In this document: one piece after another, positions 15,310 through 25,676 of the stretch | How the letters are laid out: the number at the start of each line of letters is the position of its first letter | How positions within the stretch are numbered: position 1 is the stretch's first letter | NCBI GenBank assembly: GCA_002951815.1 | Contig: CP019454.1 | Coordinates: 186,001-250,000 of the forward strand | Source of the DNA: Sulfobacillus thermotolerans | GTDB lineage: Bacteria > Bacillota > Sulfobacillia > Sulfobacillales > Sulfobacillaceae | Direction: 5' to 3' | DNA: 64,000 bases | The notes under the pieces: generated by a model | The model's database searches: none | What the model saw: only the letters and a program-made list of their open reading frames with translations | Told to the model about the DNA's origin: nothing | Program-made: the position numbers and the translations under genes

Positions 15310-16476
15310 GTGGCTGGGAGCCTGCGTTTAAAAACGGGACCGCACCGAGTGCTTGAAGGGGCTCCGTGGGTATATCGTGGAGAGATGTATCATGCCGATT
15401 TAACGCCAGGAACGGTGGTCGAATTAACCGAGGTCAATGGACGGTTTGTTGGCAAAGGGTTTTTCAATCCGGCATCGCTAATTGCCTTTCGTCTGCTCAC
15501 GCGTGATGTGCATGACGTGATTGATGGGGCATGGTTTCGCCGCCGGGTGCGTGACGCGGCGCAGATGCGACAGGATTTACTTGGGCATAAAGATGCTTAC
15601 CGCGTTGTCAATTCCGAAGCCGACCAATTGCCAGGGTTGATTGTGGACAAATATGGGCCGATGCTGGTGGTGGAAATTTTAAGTTTGGGATTGGTGCCCT
15701 TTACCGCGGATATTGTCGAAGAGCTTGTCGCGATTTTTCAGCCCCAAGGAATTTACGAGCGGGGGGACGTTCCCGTGCGCACGAAAGAAGGATTGCCGCG
15801 CACGAACCGCATGTTGTTTGGAACCATGGTGTCCCCTGTCCATATCATAGAAAATGATGTGGTCATGCTAGTGGATCTGGCAGACGGCCAGAAAACAGGC
15901 CATTTTCTTGACCAATATCCCAATCGTCGGCGTACCGGGGAATTGGCTGCGGGCCGGAGAGTCTTTGATGCGTTTTGCCACACGGGGGGCTTTGGTCTTA
16001 CAGCCGCCAAACACGGCGCACAATCTGTCATTGGGATTGATATCGATGAGAACGCGGTGGCGCGCGCTCAAGAGAACGCAGCGGCGAATGGGTTGAACCA
16101 GGTGGAATTTCTCACCGCCAATGCGTTTGACTGGCTGAGGAAAGAAAGTGAAAAAGGACCCCAATACGATTTGGGGATCTTGGATCCGCCGGCGTTTACG
16201 AAGTCCAAAGATACAGTGGCTGGGGCGATTCGGGGCTACAAAGAGATTAATTTACGGGGCATCAAATTGCTGAAACCAGGGGGGATCCTGGTGACCTCCA
16301 GCTGCTCTTACCATATGTCCGAAGCGCAGTTTATTGAAGTCGTACGGGACGCGGCGAAAGACGCCAAACGCGTGGTCAAGATCTTGGAAATACGTGGCCA
16401 AGGACTCGATCATCCGATGTTGCCGGGATTGCCAGAATCGCGATATCTCAAGTGCTTGGTTTGTTACGTGAGCTAA
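15310..16476 (+). CDS. Class I SAM-dependent rRNA methyltransferase, RlmI-type
   Basis: The product has an N-terminal PUA domain (AGSLRLKTGPHRVLEGAPWVYRGE) and a Rossmann methyltransferase core: VFDAFCHTGGFGLTAAKHGA (SAM motif I), GIDIDENAV, and LGILDPPAFTKSK (the DPP motif IV of m5C methyltransferases). The family methylates C1962 of 23S rRNA in E. coli (RlmI). The GTG at 15310 has AGGAGGGG six bases upstream; the ATG at 15292 would place that Shine-Dalgarno inside the coding region, so GTG is preferred. It is 388 residues, normal for the family. Confidence 0.88.
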   Translation: MAGSLRLKTGPHRVLEGAPWVYRGEMYHADLTPGTVVELTEVNGRFVGKGFFNPASLIAFRLLTRDVHDVIDGAWFRRRVRDAAQMRQDLLGHKDAYRVVNSEADQLPGLIVDKYGPMLVVEILSLGLVPFTADIVEELVAIFQPQGIYERGDVPVRTKEGLPRTNRMLFGTMVSPVHIIENDVVMLVDLADGQKTGHFLDQYPNRRRTGELAAGRRVFDAFCHTGGFGLTAAKHGAQSVIGIDIDENAVARAQENAAANGLNQVEFLTANAFDWLRKESEKGPQYDLGILDPPAFTKSKDTVAGAIRGYKEINLRGIKLLKPGGILVTSSCSYHMSEAQFIEVVRDAAKDAKRVVKILEIRGQGLDHPMLPGLPESRYLKCLVCYVS

Positions 16477-16604
16477 TTGTCAATAGTCTGGGTTTTGTTA
16501 ATCCAACCTTAACAAGGAATTAAACCACTCATAATGTGCGAATGGCATGATAAAGCTAAGGAAAATACCGTTGGCGCCGATAAGGCGGCAGGAGGAGCTT
16601 TATC

Positions 16605-18017
16605 ATGTCATCTGAGTCTACTGATTTCCAGTCCGCAATGGATCACGCTAAATTAAAAGGCTTGCATTGGAAAATTTGGTTTTTGTCCGCCATGGGAGTG
16701 TTCCTTGACGGATTTGACCTCTTTATTATTGGAGTGGCTTTGCCACTGATTTCTCACCAAATGCATATGTCCAAGACCGGTCTGGGACTCGTAGGCGCTG
16801 CGGCTCCCCTAGGGGCTATGATTGGGGCCTTCACGTTAGGCCGATATACTGACAAGTTGGGTCGAAAGGCGATGTACTTTTTTGACCTTCTTTTTTTTGT
16901 CGTGTTCACAGGACTTTCCGCACTCTCTTGGAGTACGATATCTCTTCTCGTTTTCCGCTTTCTTTTGGGTATAGGCATTGGCGCAGACTATCCCATCAGC
17001 TCCACATACGTATCAGAACTCATGCCCAAAAAGATTCGCGGCCGCATGCTTTCTTCCGCCTTTAGTTTTCAAGCGTTGGGCGCGTTGTTTGGTGCGGCGG
17101 TTGGTCTTGCCATCTTAATGTTGGACCCCGCTCCTAATGCGTGGCGGTTTATGCTGGCCATTGGTGTCGTTCCGGCCATCATCGTGCTCGTCTTGCGGAC
17201 CACGGTGCCCGAAAGCCCCCGGTGGCAAATGGAGCACGGTGACGCGGAAAAGGCTCGGACCTCCGCTGAAGCTTTGACAGGGCAAGCGATTGCCGTCGAA
17301 CCGGTGCGCAAAAGCACATTGCAGTACAAGGACTTATTTAGCGCGGCCTACCTCAAACGCACCATTTTGGTAACGGTGCCATGGTTCTTGATGGATATTG
17401 GACTCTATGGCATTGGCATTTTCACGCCGACGATTTTGTCCGTCATGGCCTTCGCGGGGCATGGTAACTTCATTCATAAAGACATTTTGTCAACCCAAGG
17501 CGCGATTTTCTTGGACGTCTTTTTAGTCGTGGGTTTTGCCTTAAGCATTACTCTTATTGAGCGGCTTGGGCGCATCCGGCTCCAAATGATAGGGTTCGCG
17601 GGGATGGCCGTGGCGATGGCGTTGCTCGCGGTTGTCGGTGTGCCCAAAGGGGCCCAAGGAGACTCCACGTTGTTAATTTTCTTTGGATTTGCCTTGTTTA
17701 ACCTCGCGGTGAATATGGGCCCCAACGCCACCACCTGGATTTTGCCAACCGAGGTCTTCCCCACCAGCCTGCGCGCATCGGGTCATGGTCTCGCGGCCGC
17801 ATCCGGAAAATTTGGCGCAGCCGTGGGTATTTTCTTGTTGCCGGTCTTAGAGCAAGCGTGGGGGTTAGGGGTCACGTTAGGGATGATTGCGTTGGCTTCC
17901 TTTATTGGATTGCTGATTACCTGGCTTTTTGGGTATGAGACAGCTGGCCAATCTTTGGAAGAGGCCGGGGGCAATGGGAATGAAAAAGGGCCGCGAACGA
18001 AGCAAGTGACGGCCTAA
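16605..18017 (+). CDS. MFS transporter, sugar-porter type
   Basis: This 470-residue, 12-helix major-facilitator protein has sugar-porter hallmarks: FLDGFDLFIIGVALPL in helix 1, GRYTDKLGRKAMYF after helix 2, the GIGADYPISSTYVSELMPKKIRGRM motif after helix 4, and PTEVFPTSLRASGHG after helix 10. These fit the branch of organic-acid/aromatic and sugar carriers. The substrate cannot be assigned. AGGAGGAGC precedes the ATG and a strong terminator follows, so it is a single-gene unit. Confidence 0.88.
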   Translation: MSSESTDFQSAMDHAKLKGLHWKIWFLSAMGVFLDGFDLFIIGVALPLISHQMHMSKTGLGLVGAAAPLGAMIGAFTLGRYTDKLGRKAMYFFDLLFFVVFTGLSALSWSTISLLVFRFLLGIGIGADYPISSTYVSELMPKKIRGRMLSSAFSFQALGALFGAAVGLAILMLDPAPNAWRFMLAIGVVPAIIVLVLRTTVPESPRWQMEHGDAEKARTSAEALTGQAIAVEPVRKSTLQYKDLFSAAYLKRTILVTVPWFLMDIGLYGIGIFTPTILSVMAFAGHGNFIHKDILSTQGAIFLDVFLVVGFALSITLIERLGRIRLQMIGFAGMAVAMALLAVVGVPKGAQGDSTLLIFFGFALFNLAVNMGPNATTWILPTEVFPTSLRASGHGLAAASGKFGAAVGIFLLPVLEQAWGLGVTLGMIALASFIGLLITWLFGYETAGQSLEEAGGNGNEKGPRTKQVTA

Positions 18018-18022
18018 GGAAA

Positions 18023-18054
18023 AAGCCTTCCGGCACAAGCCGGAAGGCTTTTTT
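18023..18054. terminator. Bidirectional Rho-independent terminator
   Basis: AAGCCTTCCGG and CCGGAAGGCTT (11 perfect pairs) enclose a CACAAG loop and end in TTTTTTA. The A-run on the other side allows it to serve the convergent Fe-S carrier gene as well. Confidence 0.92.
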
Positions 18055-18066
18055 ATGGAGACGATG

Positions 18067-18435
18067 TTAGTGGCTGCACGAATTGGCGGCGCCGGGATCA
18101 TCCTTAGTACGGAAGGAGTGACCACATCCGCAGGAAGAAGCCGCATTGGGGTTATTGATGGAAAAGCCACCGCCCATCATTGAGTTCACATAATCGACTT
18201 CGATTCCCTCCAGATAAGGAGCACTTAAGGGATCGATCACCACTTTGACCCCATTAAACTCAAAGACGTTGTCATCCTCTTGGGCAGCGTCCAGGGCCAT
18301 GCCATAGCTGAAGCCACTGCACCCACCCTTACTGACATAAATGCGCAGGGCTAGGTCCGCATGATCCTTTGAGGCCATAAATTCCTTGACCTTATCGGTG
18401 GCAGTTTCACTCAGTGTAATCATTACGACATTCAC
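18067..18435 (-). CDS. A-type iron-sulfur cluster carrier (IscA/ErpA/HesB family)
   Basis: This 122-residue protein has the three family cysteines: GGCSGFSYGM (about residue 39) and the C-terminal SSCGCGHSF (about 104-106), plus the IDPLSAPYLEGIEVDYV stretch. A-type carriers accept and deliver [4Fe-4S]/[2Fe-2S] clusters. About 15 residues follow the CGC motif, including another Cys and His, slightly longer than the classical length. The start has CCCGGAGGTGAATGTC before the ATG. The window encodes several Fe-S enzymes (Hdr subunits) that would need such a carrier. Confidence 0.92.
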   Translation of the reverse strand: MNVVMITLSETATDKVKEFMASKDHADLALRIYVSKGGCSGFSYGMALDAAQEDDNVFEFNGVKVVIDPLSAPYLEGIEVDYVNSMMGGGFSINNPNAASSCGCGHSFRTKDDPGAANSCSH

Positions 18436-18503
18436 CTCCGGGAGAAGTATTATAAAGCATCGGGTTATAGCTATCCTATCATAGATCCATCGTGCGTATC
18501 ACA

Positions 18504-18971
18504 CTATTTTTTACTGCTTTTGGACTCCTGTTCAAGAATGCCAAAAACATTAAGTAGTTCAGAAAGGCCAAAAATAAGAGCGTCGCGCGACTTCTGATCT
18601 AAACGTTCGGCAAATCGGCTAAATTGAGCCTGTCGGCGTTCAAAGACGAGTTCAGCCAGTTGTTTTCCATAGGAAGAGAGGCGTACTCGCACCACGCGTC
18701 GATCTTGATCATCGCGCTCGCGTCTGACCAGGTTCATGTTGATCAGGCGATCGACCAGTCGTGTCGCCGCGCTTTCTGTAAGTCCTAACTGTTCAGCCAG
18801 TTCACCCATGGGCAAATTGGGCACGCCATATAAGGCAAACAAGGCGTTCATTTGGGACGGCGTAACCTCGAGGCCAATCAACTCACGACTAGCTTCGGCT
18901 TCGAGATAACGCATTATACGCGGGAAAAGTCGTTGAATTTCATTAATGAACGATTGTAATTGGTCATCCAT
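18504..18971 (-). CDS. MarR-family transcriptional regulator
   Basis: The 155-residue product from the ATG at 18971 (AAGGAGGG upstream) has the winged-helix MarR core: LTESAATRLVDRLINMNLVRRERDDQDRRVVRVRLSSYGKQLAE, with the recognition helix followed by the DxRRVxVRLS wing. An in-frame upstream ATG at 19046 lacks a ribosome-binding site. It is divergent from a beta-oxidation operon and a palindrome overlaps that operon's -35 box, so it is the likely repressor, probably released by a fatty acid or acyl-CoA (as in FadR/FarR-like MarR proteins). Confidence 0.9.
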   Translation of the reverse strand: MDDQLQSFINEIQRLFPRIMRYLEAEASRELIGLEVTPSQMNALFALYGVPNLPMGELAEQLGLTESAATRLVDRLINMNLVRRERDDQDRRVVRVRLSSYGKQLAELVFERRQAQFSRFAERLDQKSRDALIFGLSELLNVFGILEQESKSSKK

Positions 18972-19033
18972 CTGGGGCCCTCCTTGCGTCTGTTGTTTCA
19001 TCATATCAAATCTTCGGCTTTTCGCTAATAAAT

Positions 19034-19069
19034 TTGTCGTTGACAACTATTGCATTAGGGCGATATACT
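19034..19069 (+). promoter_or_regulatory. SigA promoter of the beta-oxidation operon with overlapping MarR-type operator
   Basis: TTGACA (19040-19045), an 18-bp spacer and TATACT (19064-19069) form a strong promoter. The palindrome TTGTC-GTT-GACAA (19034-19046) covers the -35 hexamer, an ideal place for repression by the divergent MarR protein. Confidence 0.7.
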
Positions 19070-19197
19070 GGCCCTGCAAAACGTCACAGTCTAAAGGAAT
19101 GGGGCGCCATGATCCCGATATTACGGACGCATCAACGAGTCTTTCTGCGATTCCGAGGGGGAGGTGGCGTTTTTTCTTATGATCAGGAGGGGTGCGG

Positions 19198-20052
19198 ATG
19201 TATGTCAAGAAGGTCGCGGTTATTGGCGCGGGGACCATGGGCGCCGATATTGCTTATACGCTGGCTTTGACGAATATTCCTGTGGTTCTGCGGGATGTGG
19301 ATGATTCGGCGCTTAAGAGGGCCCAGGAACACATTCAAGGACTTTTTGCCCAACGGGTCGCGAAAGGACGTCTCACGGCTCCAGATGCCGACCAACGCTT
19401 CACCCGGATCGTGTTTAGTGGGGATCCTGCAGCTTTGCAAGATGTGTCCGTGGCGATTGAAGCCGTGCCAGAAAAAATGGCTTTGAAACAGAAAGTTTTT
19501 CAGGAACTCGACCGCTTGCTTCCGCCACTGGCCATTTTAGCGACAAACACCTCGGCCCTTAGTGTGACAGAGATGGCTCGCGTAACGTCCCGTCCCGAAC
19601 GCGTGGCCGGCATGCACTTTTTCTATCCTGCGCACATGATGAAGCTGGTCGAGATTATTGCTGGATCGGATACAGAGCCTGATGTTCTCAAGACCCTCAG
19701 TCGACTTAGTGAAGAAATTCGGAAAATTCCGGTGGTCGTGAAGGAGTGCCCAGGCTTTGTGGTGAACCGCGTGTTGACAGCCTCCATGGCCGAGGTGATG
19801 CGGTTTAAGGCCGAATATGGCTATAGCGCGCAAGAGATTGATGACGTTATTGTGAGACATCAGATTGCTCCCTTGGGACCTTTTACGTTGGCGGATGCTT
19901 TAGGTCTGGATATTGCCTGGGATGTCGCACAAACGCTGCAAGCAGCTTATGGAGACCGTTTCGATCCGGGTCCCGAGTTGCCGCAACTGGTAGCGGAAGG
20001 GCATCTTGGGGTGAAAACGGGCCAAGGCTTTTATACCCACAACAGGTCATGA
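19198..20052 (+). CDS. 3-hydroxyacyl-CoA dehydrogenase
   Basis: This 284-residue protein has an N-terminal NAD-binding GAGTMGADIA (residues 11-20), the catalytic-domain segments NTSALSVTEMA and MHFFYPAHMMKLVEII (His of the His-Glu pair), and a C-terminal dimerisation domain ending in LGVKTGQGFY. It oxidises 3-hydroxyacyl-CoA to 3-ketoacyl-CoA. ATG at 19198 has AGGAGG seven bases before it; the GTG at 19192 is less well placed. It is the first gene of a four-gene operon with a second C-terminal-domain protein, an enoyl-CoA hydratase and an acyl-CoA ligase. No thiolase or acyl-CoA dehydrogenase is present here. Confidence 0.93.
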   Translation: MYVKKVAVIGAGTMGADIAYTLALTNIPVVLRDVDDSALKRAQEHIQGLFAQRVAKGRLTAPDADQRFTRIVFSGDPAALQDVSVAIEAVPEKMALKQKVFQELDRLLPPLAILATNTSALSVTEMARVTSRPERVAGMHFFYPAHMMKLVEIIAGSDTEPDVLKTLSRLSEEIRKIPVVVKECPGFVVNRVLTASMAEVMRFKAEYGYSAQEIDDVIVRHQIAPLGPFTLADALGLDIAWDVAQTLQAAYGDRFDPGPELPQLVAEGHLGVKTGQGFYTHNRS

Positions 20053-20067
20053 AAGGATGGGGAAAAA

Positions 20068-20376
20068 ATGGAGGTAGAACGCGAACAAGAATTAATAGAT
20101 CGGTTTACGCTGGCCACGTATTTAGAAGCAGCTAGACTGTATGAAGAAGGCATTGCCACTGCTCAAGCGATTGACATTGCGATGCGGGCCGGTGCAGGGC
20201 TTCCTCAAGGGCCGTTGGCGTGGGCGGATAGTATCGGCTTGGATGTTATTTATGAGAAGCTCACGCGCCTGCAACACGAATTGGGCGATCGGTTTGCGCC
20301 TCCAAAATCTCTGACGGAGCGGATCGGGCGGGGCCAACTGGGTGTCAAAACGCACGCAGGTTATTTCAATTATTAA
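20068..20376 (+). CDS. Stand-alone 3-hydroxyacyl-CoA dehydrogenase C-terminal domain protein
   Basis: The 102 residues correspond to one 3HCDH C-terminal domain (LATYLEAARLYEEG ... IDIAMRAGAGLPQGPLAWADSIGLD ... LGVKTHAGYF) with no Rossmann domain. In many bacteria this domain is the second C-terminal repeat of one longer enzyme; here it is a separate gene 15 bp after the 284-residue dehydrogenase, with its own GGATGGGG site. It probably pairs with that protein to complete the usual two-domain C-terminus. It shows no sign of decay. Confidence 0.8.
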   Translation: MEVEREQELIDRFTLATYLEAARLYEEGIATAQAIDIAMRAGAGLPQGPLAWADSIGLDVIYEKLTRLQHELGDRFAPPKSLTERIGRGQLGVKTHAGYFNY

Positions 20377-20400
20377 CGGACAATGGGAGGTGAATACAAC

Positions 20401-21153
20401 ATGGCACTAATTACCGTCGAACAGAGGGACCGTGTCGCTGTCTTGCGCCTGAGTCATCCTCCTGTGAATGCCTTAAGCTTTTCCTTGTTGCAAGAACTCG
20501 ATCGTGCGCTCACCGAGGCGATTGAGAATCATACCGTACGAGCGTTGGTTATTACGGGAGATGGTATGTTTTTTGCTGCGGGTGCCGATATTCCGAGCTT
20601 TTTGCAGATGGGAGCAGGCGTTAAGGATTTTTTGGCCTATGGCGTGGCCTTGTTTAATCGCATCGAACAGTGTCCCAAGCCTACTATTGCGGCCATCGGC
20701 GGCCCTGCCTTAGGCGGTGGCAATGAATTAGCGATGGCCACCGATATGCGCATTGCGTCCGACGCGGCACGTTTTGGTCAGCCCGAAGTAAATTTAGGGA
20801 TCATACCGGGCTGGGGTGGGACGGTTCGTATGCCCAAATTAATCGGTCGGTCTCAAGCGGCGCGCTTATTACTCACCGGCGAAGCCATTGATGCCCAGGA
20901 GGCCTTGCGTATTGGTTTAATTCATGAGGTGGTGCCTGCCCATCTTTTATTGGACTATGCCGTGAATCAAGCAGACCGCTTAGCAGCTTTGCCGCCTTTA
21001 GCCCTGCAAGCCATTAAGAAACTTCTGGTCGATCCGGGTCTTGGACAAGCGGCGGAAACCGACGCGATGTCGGATCTCATGGCGTCATCGGATGCAGCGG
21101 AGGGTATTATGGCCTTTCTCCAAAAGCGACGCCCAGAGTTTCGAGGGCAGTAG
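20401..21153 (+). CDS. Enoyl-CoA hydratase/isomerase family protein
   Basis: This 250-residue crotonase-fold protein has HPPVNALSFSLLQEL, the oxyanion-hole strand GMFFAAGADIPSF and the signature IAAIGGPALGGGNELAMATDMRIA. Both catalytic acidic positions of true hydratases (the Glu in GGGNELA, and the Glu in GQPEVNLGIIPGWGG) are present, supporting hydratase activity. The ATG at 20401 has GGGAGGTGA nine bases upstream. It hydrates 2-enoyl-CoA for the dehydrogenase encoded upstream. Confidence 0.92.
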   Translation: MALITVEQRDRVAVLRLSHPPVNALSFSLLQELDRALTEAIENHTVRALVITGDGMFFAAGADIPSFLQMGAGVKDFLAYGVALFNRIEQCPKPTIAAIGGPALGGGNELAMATDMRIASDAARFGQPEVNLGIIPGWGGTVRMPKLIGRSQAARLLLTGEAIDAQEALRIGLIHEVVPAHLLLDYAVNQADRLAALPPLALQAIKKLLVDPGLGQAAETDAMSDLMASSDAAEGIMAFLQKRRPEFRGQ

Positions 21154-21155
21154 CG

Positions 21156-22805
21156 ATGAGCGTCTATGACGAAAAACCTTGGTTGAAGCATTATGGGAAT
21201 GTGCCACCAGAGATTGCGCAACCCCTTCGACCCTTAACCGATGTCATTGAACGCTGGAAAGACTGTGACGATAGAACGGCCGTGGTATTGGAAGACAGGA
21301 CTATAAGCTATCCCGTTTTGTGGTCCATGGTAAACCGCGTGGCGGAAGGATTGCGGCGGTTGGGCGTTCAAAAAGGTGACCGCGTGGCCATTATCTTACC
21401 GAACAGCTTGGCCTTCTTACAAGCCTATTTCGGGATTTTGCGTTTGGGTGCGGTGGTTGTCGCGCTTAATCCGTTGTATACTTCATCAGAGCTGGCCGCG
21501 TTATTAATGGATGCTGCCCCACGCGCCCTGATTGTCCCGCCACAAGCCGTCGATCGGTTGCCTTCAGGCCTTCCCTGGCCCGTATGCATCGCCGATATGA
21601 ACAATGACCAAGCGGTGGAAGAAAAGGCGTGCGCAGCATATCCGCAAGCTTCCTCCTTTAGTGCATGGTTGTCGTTGCCGGAATTGGCTACTCCCCCGGA
21701 CATTGAGCCTGAGCATGATTTAGCGCTCCTGCAGTATACAGGCGGCACGACGGGGTTGCCCAAAGGCGCGATGCTGTCCCATGGGAATCTATGGGCCAAT
21801 GCCGAACAGTCGCGCCTATGGATGCAAGACATTGTGTCTGCCGATCACCAAGACACCATCTTGATTGCTTTGCCATTATTTCATGCGTACGGGATGACGG
21901 TCGGCATGAATTTGGGCTTGTTGATTGGAGCGCGTTTGGTCTTTATGGTCCGTTTTCATCCCGAACAGGCCGCATTCTGGATTGAACGCACGAAGCCAAC
22001 CCTCTTTCCCGGAGCCCCTACGATGTATGTGGCGCTCGCGCAATATGCGGCTCAACATCATTTGGACCTCACCTCGATTAAAGGGTGTATCAGCGGCTCG
22101 GCTCCGTTGCCCGCCCAAGTACAAGAAGACTTTGAAAAACTAACCAAAGGGCGGATTGTAGAAGGGTACGGTTTGACCGAGGCGTCTCCTGTGACACATT
22201 GTCAGCCTTTATGGCCGGTCGATGTGAAATCGCCAGGCATTGGATTTCCGTATCCGTCTACAGCTGTGCGGATTGTCAATGCGTCCGGTGAAGATGTTCC
22301 TGTTGGCGAAAAAGGTGAATTGTTGGTGAAAGGGCCTCAAGTCATGCAAGGATACTGGAATCGACCGGAAGAGAGCCAAATGGCGTTGAAAGAGGGATGG
22401 CTTTATACGGGAGACGTGGCGACGATGGATGAAGACGGATATTTCCATATTGCTGACCGTAAAAAGGACCTCATTATTTGTTCCGGGTTTAACGTGTACC
22501 CGCGGGAAGTGGAAGAAGTGCTCTACCAGTATCCGGGGATCGAAGAAGCCTGCGTCATTGGGGTACCTGATCCCTACCGAGGAGAGACCGTTAAAGCCGT
22601 TATCGTGCCGCGCACGGGCGTCGCGTTGGACGCCCGTGCGCTCGATGCGTTTTGTCAAGAGAGGTTGGTTTCATACAAACGTCCGCGGATTTATGAGATG
22701 GTGGACCACTTGCCGAAATCAGCGATCGGCAAAATTCTACGCCGAGAGCTAAGCCGCACGGCGGCGCAGAATGACCAAAAAATAGGCGGCAAAGAAAAGA
22801 CCTAG
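21156..22805 (+). CDS. Long-chain acyl-CoA synthetase (AMP-forming)
   Basis: This 549-residue adenylate-forming enzyme has the P-loop-like LLQYTGGTTGLPKGAMLSH, VEGYGLTEASPVTH, YTGDVATMDEDGYFHIADRKKDLIICSGFNVYPREVEE and the C-terminal catalytic Lys in KSAIGKILRRELS. It activates fatty acids to acyl-CoA and fits the FadD/LcfA group. It begins 2 bp after the enoyl-CoA hydratase. Its last 57 bp overlap the 3' end of a convergent small membrane-protein gene. Confidence 0.93.
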   Translation: MSVYDEKPWLKHYGNVPPEIAQPLRPLTDVIERWKDCDDRTAVVLEDRTISYPVLWSMVNRVAEGLRRLGVQKGDRVAIILPNSLAFLQAYFGILRLGAVVVALNPLYTSSELAALLMDAAPRALIVPPQAVDRLPSGLPWPVCIADMNNDQAVEEKACAAYPQASSFSAWLSLPELATPPDIEPEHDLALLQYTGGTTGLPKGAMLSHGNLWANAEQSRLWMQDIVSADHQDTILIALPLFHAYGMTVGMNLGLLIGARLVFMVRFHPEQAAFWIERTKPTLFPGAPTMYVALAQYAAQHHLDLTSIKGCISGSAPLPAQVQEDFEKLTKGRIVEGYGLTEASPVTHCQPLWPVDVKSPGIGFPYPSTAVRIVNASGEDVPVGEKGELLVKGPQVMQGYWNRPEESQMALKEGWLYTGDVATMDEDGYFHIADRKKDLIICSGFNVYPREVEEVLYQYPGIEEACVIGVPDPYRGETVKAVIVPRTGVALDARALDAFCQERLVSYKRPRIYEMVDHLPKSAIGKILRRELSRTAAQNDQKIGGKEKT

Positions 22806-23087
22806 TGTAGGAATTCCGTAGCTAGCCGCAACAATCCGCACATGCACAAACGCAAGCCACAAGAGGCCGGCCGATCCGAGCCACGGACTGACCGGCCCGC
22901 TATTGCGCCCGCCAATGGAAATCAGCACGGCGGCTAACAGAAGAAATCCTATCCACCACCAAAGGCCATGGCCCAAGGACAACAAGGAAAAAGTGACGGC
23001 TAAAATCAGAAGCCGCAAAAGGCCCCGGCTGTGAAAGCGCCAAGGAGGAGTGGTAGTTCTGGGCACGGCAGAAAGTTTGGGACGCAT
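22749..23087 (-). CDS. Small hypothetical membrane protein
   Basis: From the ATG at 23087 (MRPKLSAV) the product is 112 residues with three or four hydrophobic segments, including LLILAVTFSLLSLGHGLWWW and LGLFFAAYFLVILRRR, and a basic tail. A GGAGG lies about 11 bases upstream, somewhat far. An upstream in-frame start at 23162 has no ribosome-binding site. No family was recognised. Its 3' end overlaps the acyl-CoA synthetase by 57 bp on the opposite strand, which leaves some doubt about the annotation. Confidence 0.5.
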   Translation of the reverse strand: MRPKLSAVPRTTTPPWRFHSRGLLRLLILAVTFSLLSLGHGLWWWIGFLLLAAVLISIGGRNSGPVSPWLGSAGLLWLAFVHVRIVAASYGIPTLGLFFAAYFLVILRRRAA

Positions 23088-23352
23088 TATGCAAAAAACC
23101 TCCAAAACCGGTTTGTTGAAGCTCATCGCAAGCTCGAATGTGTTTGCCGCGCCCGTAATCAAAGCGGGCTTGGAAGCGAAGCTTGTCTAGCTCATAGTAT
23201 CATTGCCGTGCGTTTTTGACTAAAAATTAGAGCGATTTGGGGTGGGAATTCGCACGCAGGCGACCTGTCACGTGCTTTGTGTCTTTGGGTAGACTAAAAA
23301 ACAAAAGACGCCTTGATGAGGAGGACAACGAAATTCCTGGGCCTCGAGAATA

Positions 23353-23381
23353 TTACCTTTTAAATTGGTAGATGGTATAAT
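23353..23381 (+). promoter_or_regulatory. SigA promoter of rpoE
   Basis: TTACCT (23353-23358), a 17-bp spacer and a perfect TATAAT (23376-23381) lie 29 bp before the rpoE start. Confidence 0.65.
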
Positions 23382-23410
23382 ACGGGGGAATTTAGTGTGC
23401 ACACGGGGGT

Positions 23411-23704
23411 ATGGCTATGCAGGTCACTGATGCAGCGTATGAAGTATTAAAAGAACACGGGCAGCCGATGGAAGTGCAGGACTTGCTCGATGAGACGTTG
23501 CGCAAACTGGGCCAAGACCGGGAAGCCCGTCAAGTGGCAAGAATTTACACAGAAATTAATCTTGATGTCCGCTTTCAATATCGTGGCAACTCGATGTGGG
23601 GATTAAAGGAATGGTTGCCTAAATCGGTAGCAAAAGGGTCGACCGGTCGGTCGGGCGGCTACGACGACGAAGAGAACGGCGACGTGGAGGAGGACGAGGG
23701 CTAA
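23411..23704 (+). CDS. rpoE: DNA-directed RNA polymerase delta subunit
   Basis: This 97-residue protein has the HARE-type winged helix of RpoE delta (TDAAYEVLKEHGQPMEVQDLL ... FQYRGNSMWGLKEW) and then a short, very acidic tail (DDEENGDVEEDEG). Delta in Bacillus has the same N-terminal domain plus a longer acidic tail and helps RNA polymerase recycle and choose promoters. The gene sits directly in front of pyrG, the standard Firmicute order. The tail is shorter than in Bacillus, but the domain is intact. Confidence 0.85.
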   Translation: MAMQVTDAAYEVLKEHGQPMEVQDLLDETLRKLGQDREARQVARIYTEINLDVRFQYRGNSMWGLKEWLPKSVAKGSTGRSGGYDDEENGDVEEDEG

Positions 23705-23779
23705 CCTTCGGACTCCTTCTCCTTTTGAGTAAAAATCAATAGGCGGACAGCAAGAATTGTTATGAGGCATGGACATTAA

Positions 23780-25447
<1,668 letters not shown>

Positions 25448-25493
25448 CGGGGGGGCTGTCTTATACCTAACGCTCTAAGAGTCTATCGCAACA

Positions 25494-25522
25494 GGTCCGG
25501 TGCCGGGTTCGGGTACCGGACC
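25494..25522 (+). terminator. Terminator-like hairpin after pyrG
   Basis: GGTCCGGT and ACCGGACC form an 8-bp stem with a GC-rich 13-base loop, followed by TCCTTATTTG, a weak T-run. It lies about 45 bp after the pyrG stop. Confidence 0.5.
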
Positions 25523-25676
25523 TCCTTATTTGCTCGCTAGTGGGGATGGTGCATCAGAACTAAACTGCGGTTGATGGGGTATAAAGCTATGGAAGAGGGC
25601 GAAGATAAGGGCAGTGACGACCGTGTATTCGGCTATCAGCGGTCAAAATTACACCTGTCAGGAGACGACGTTGCTT

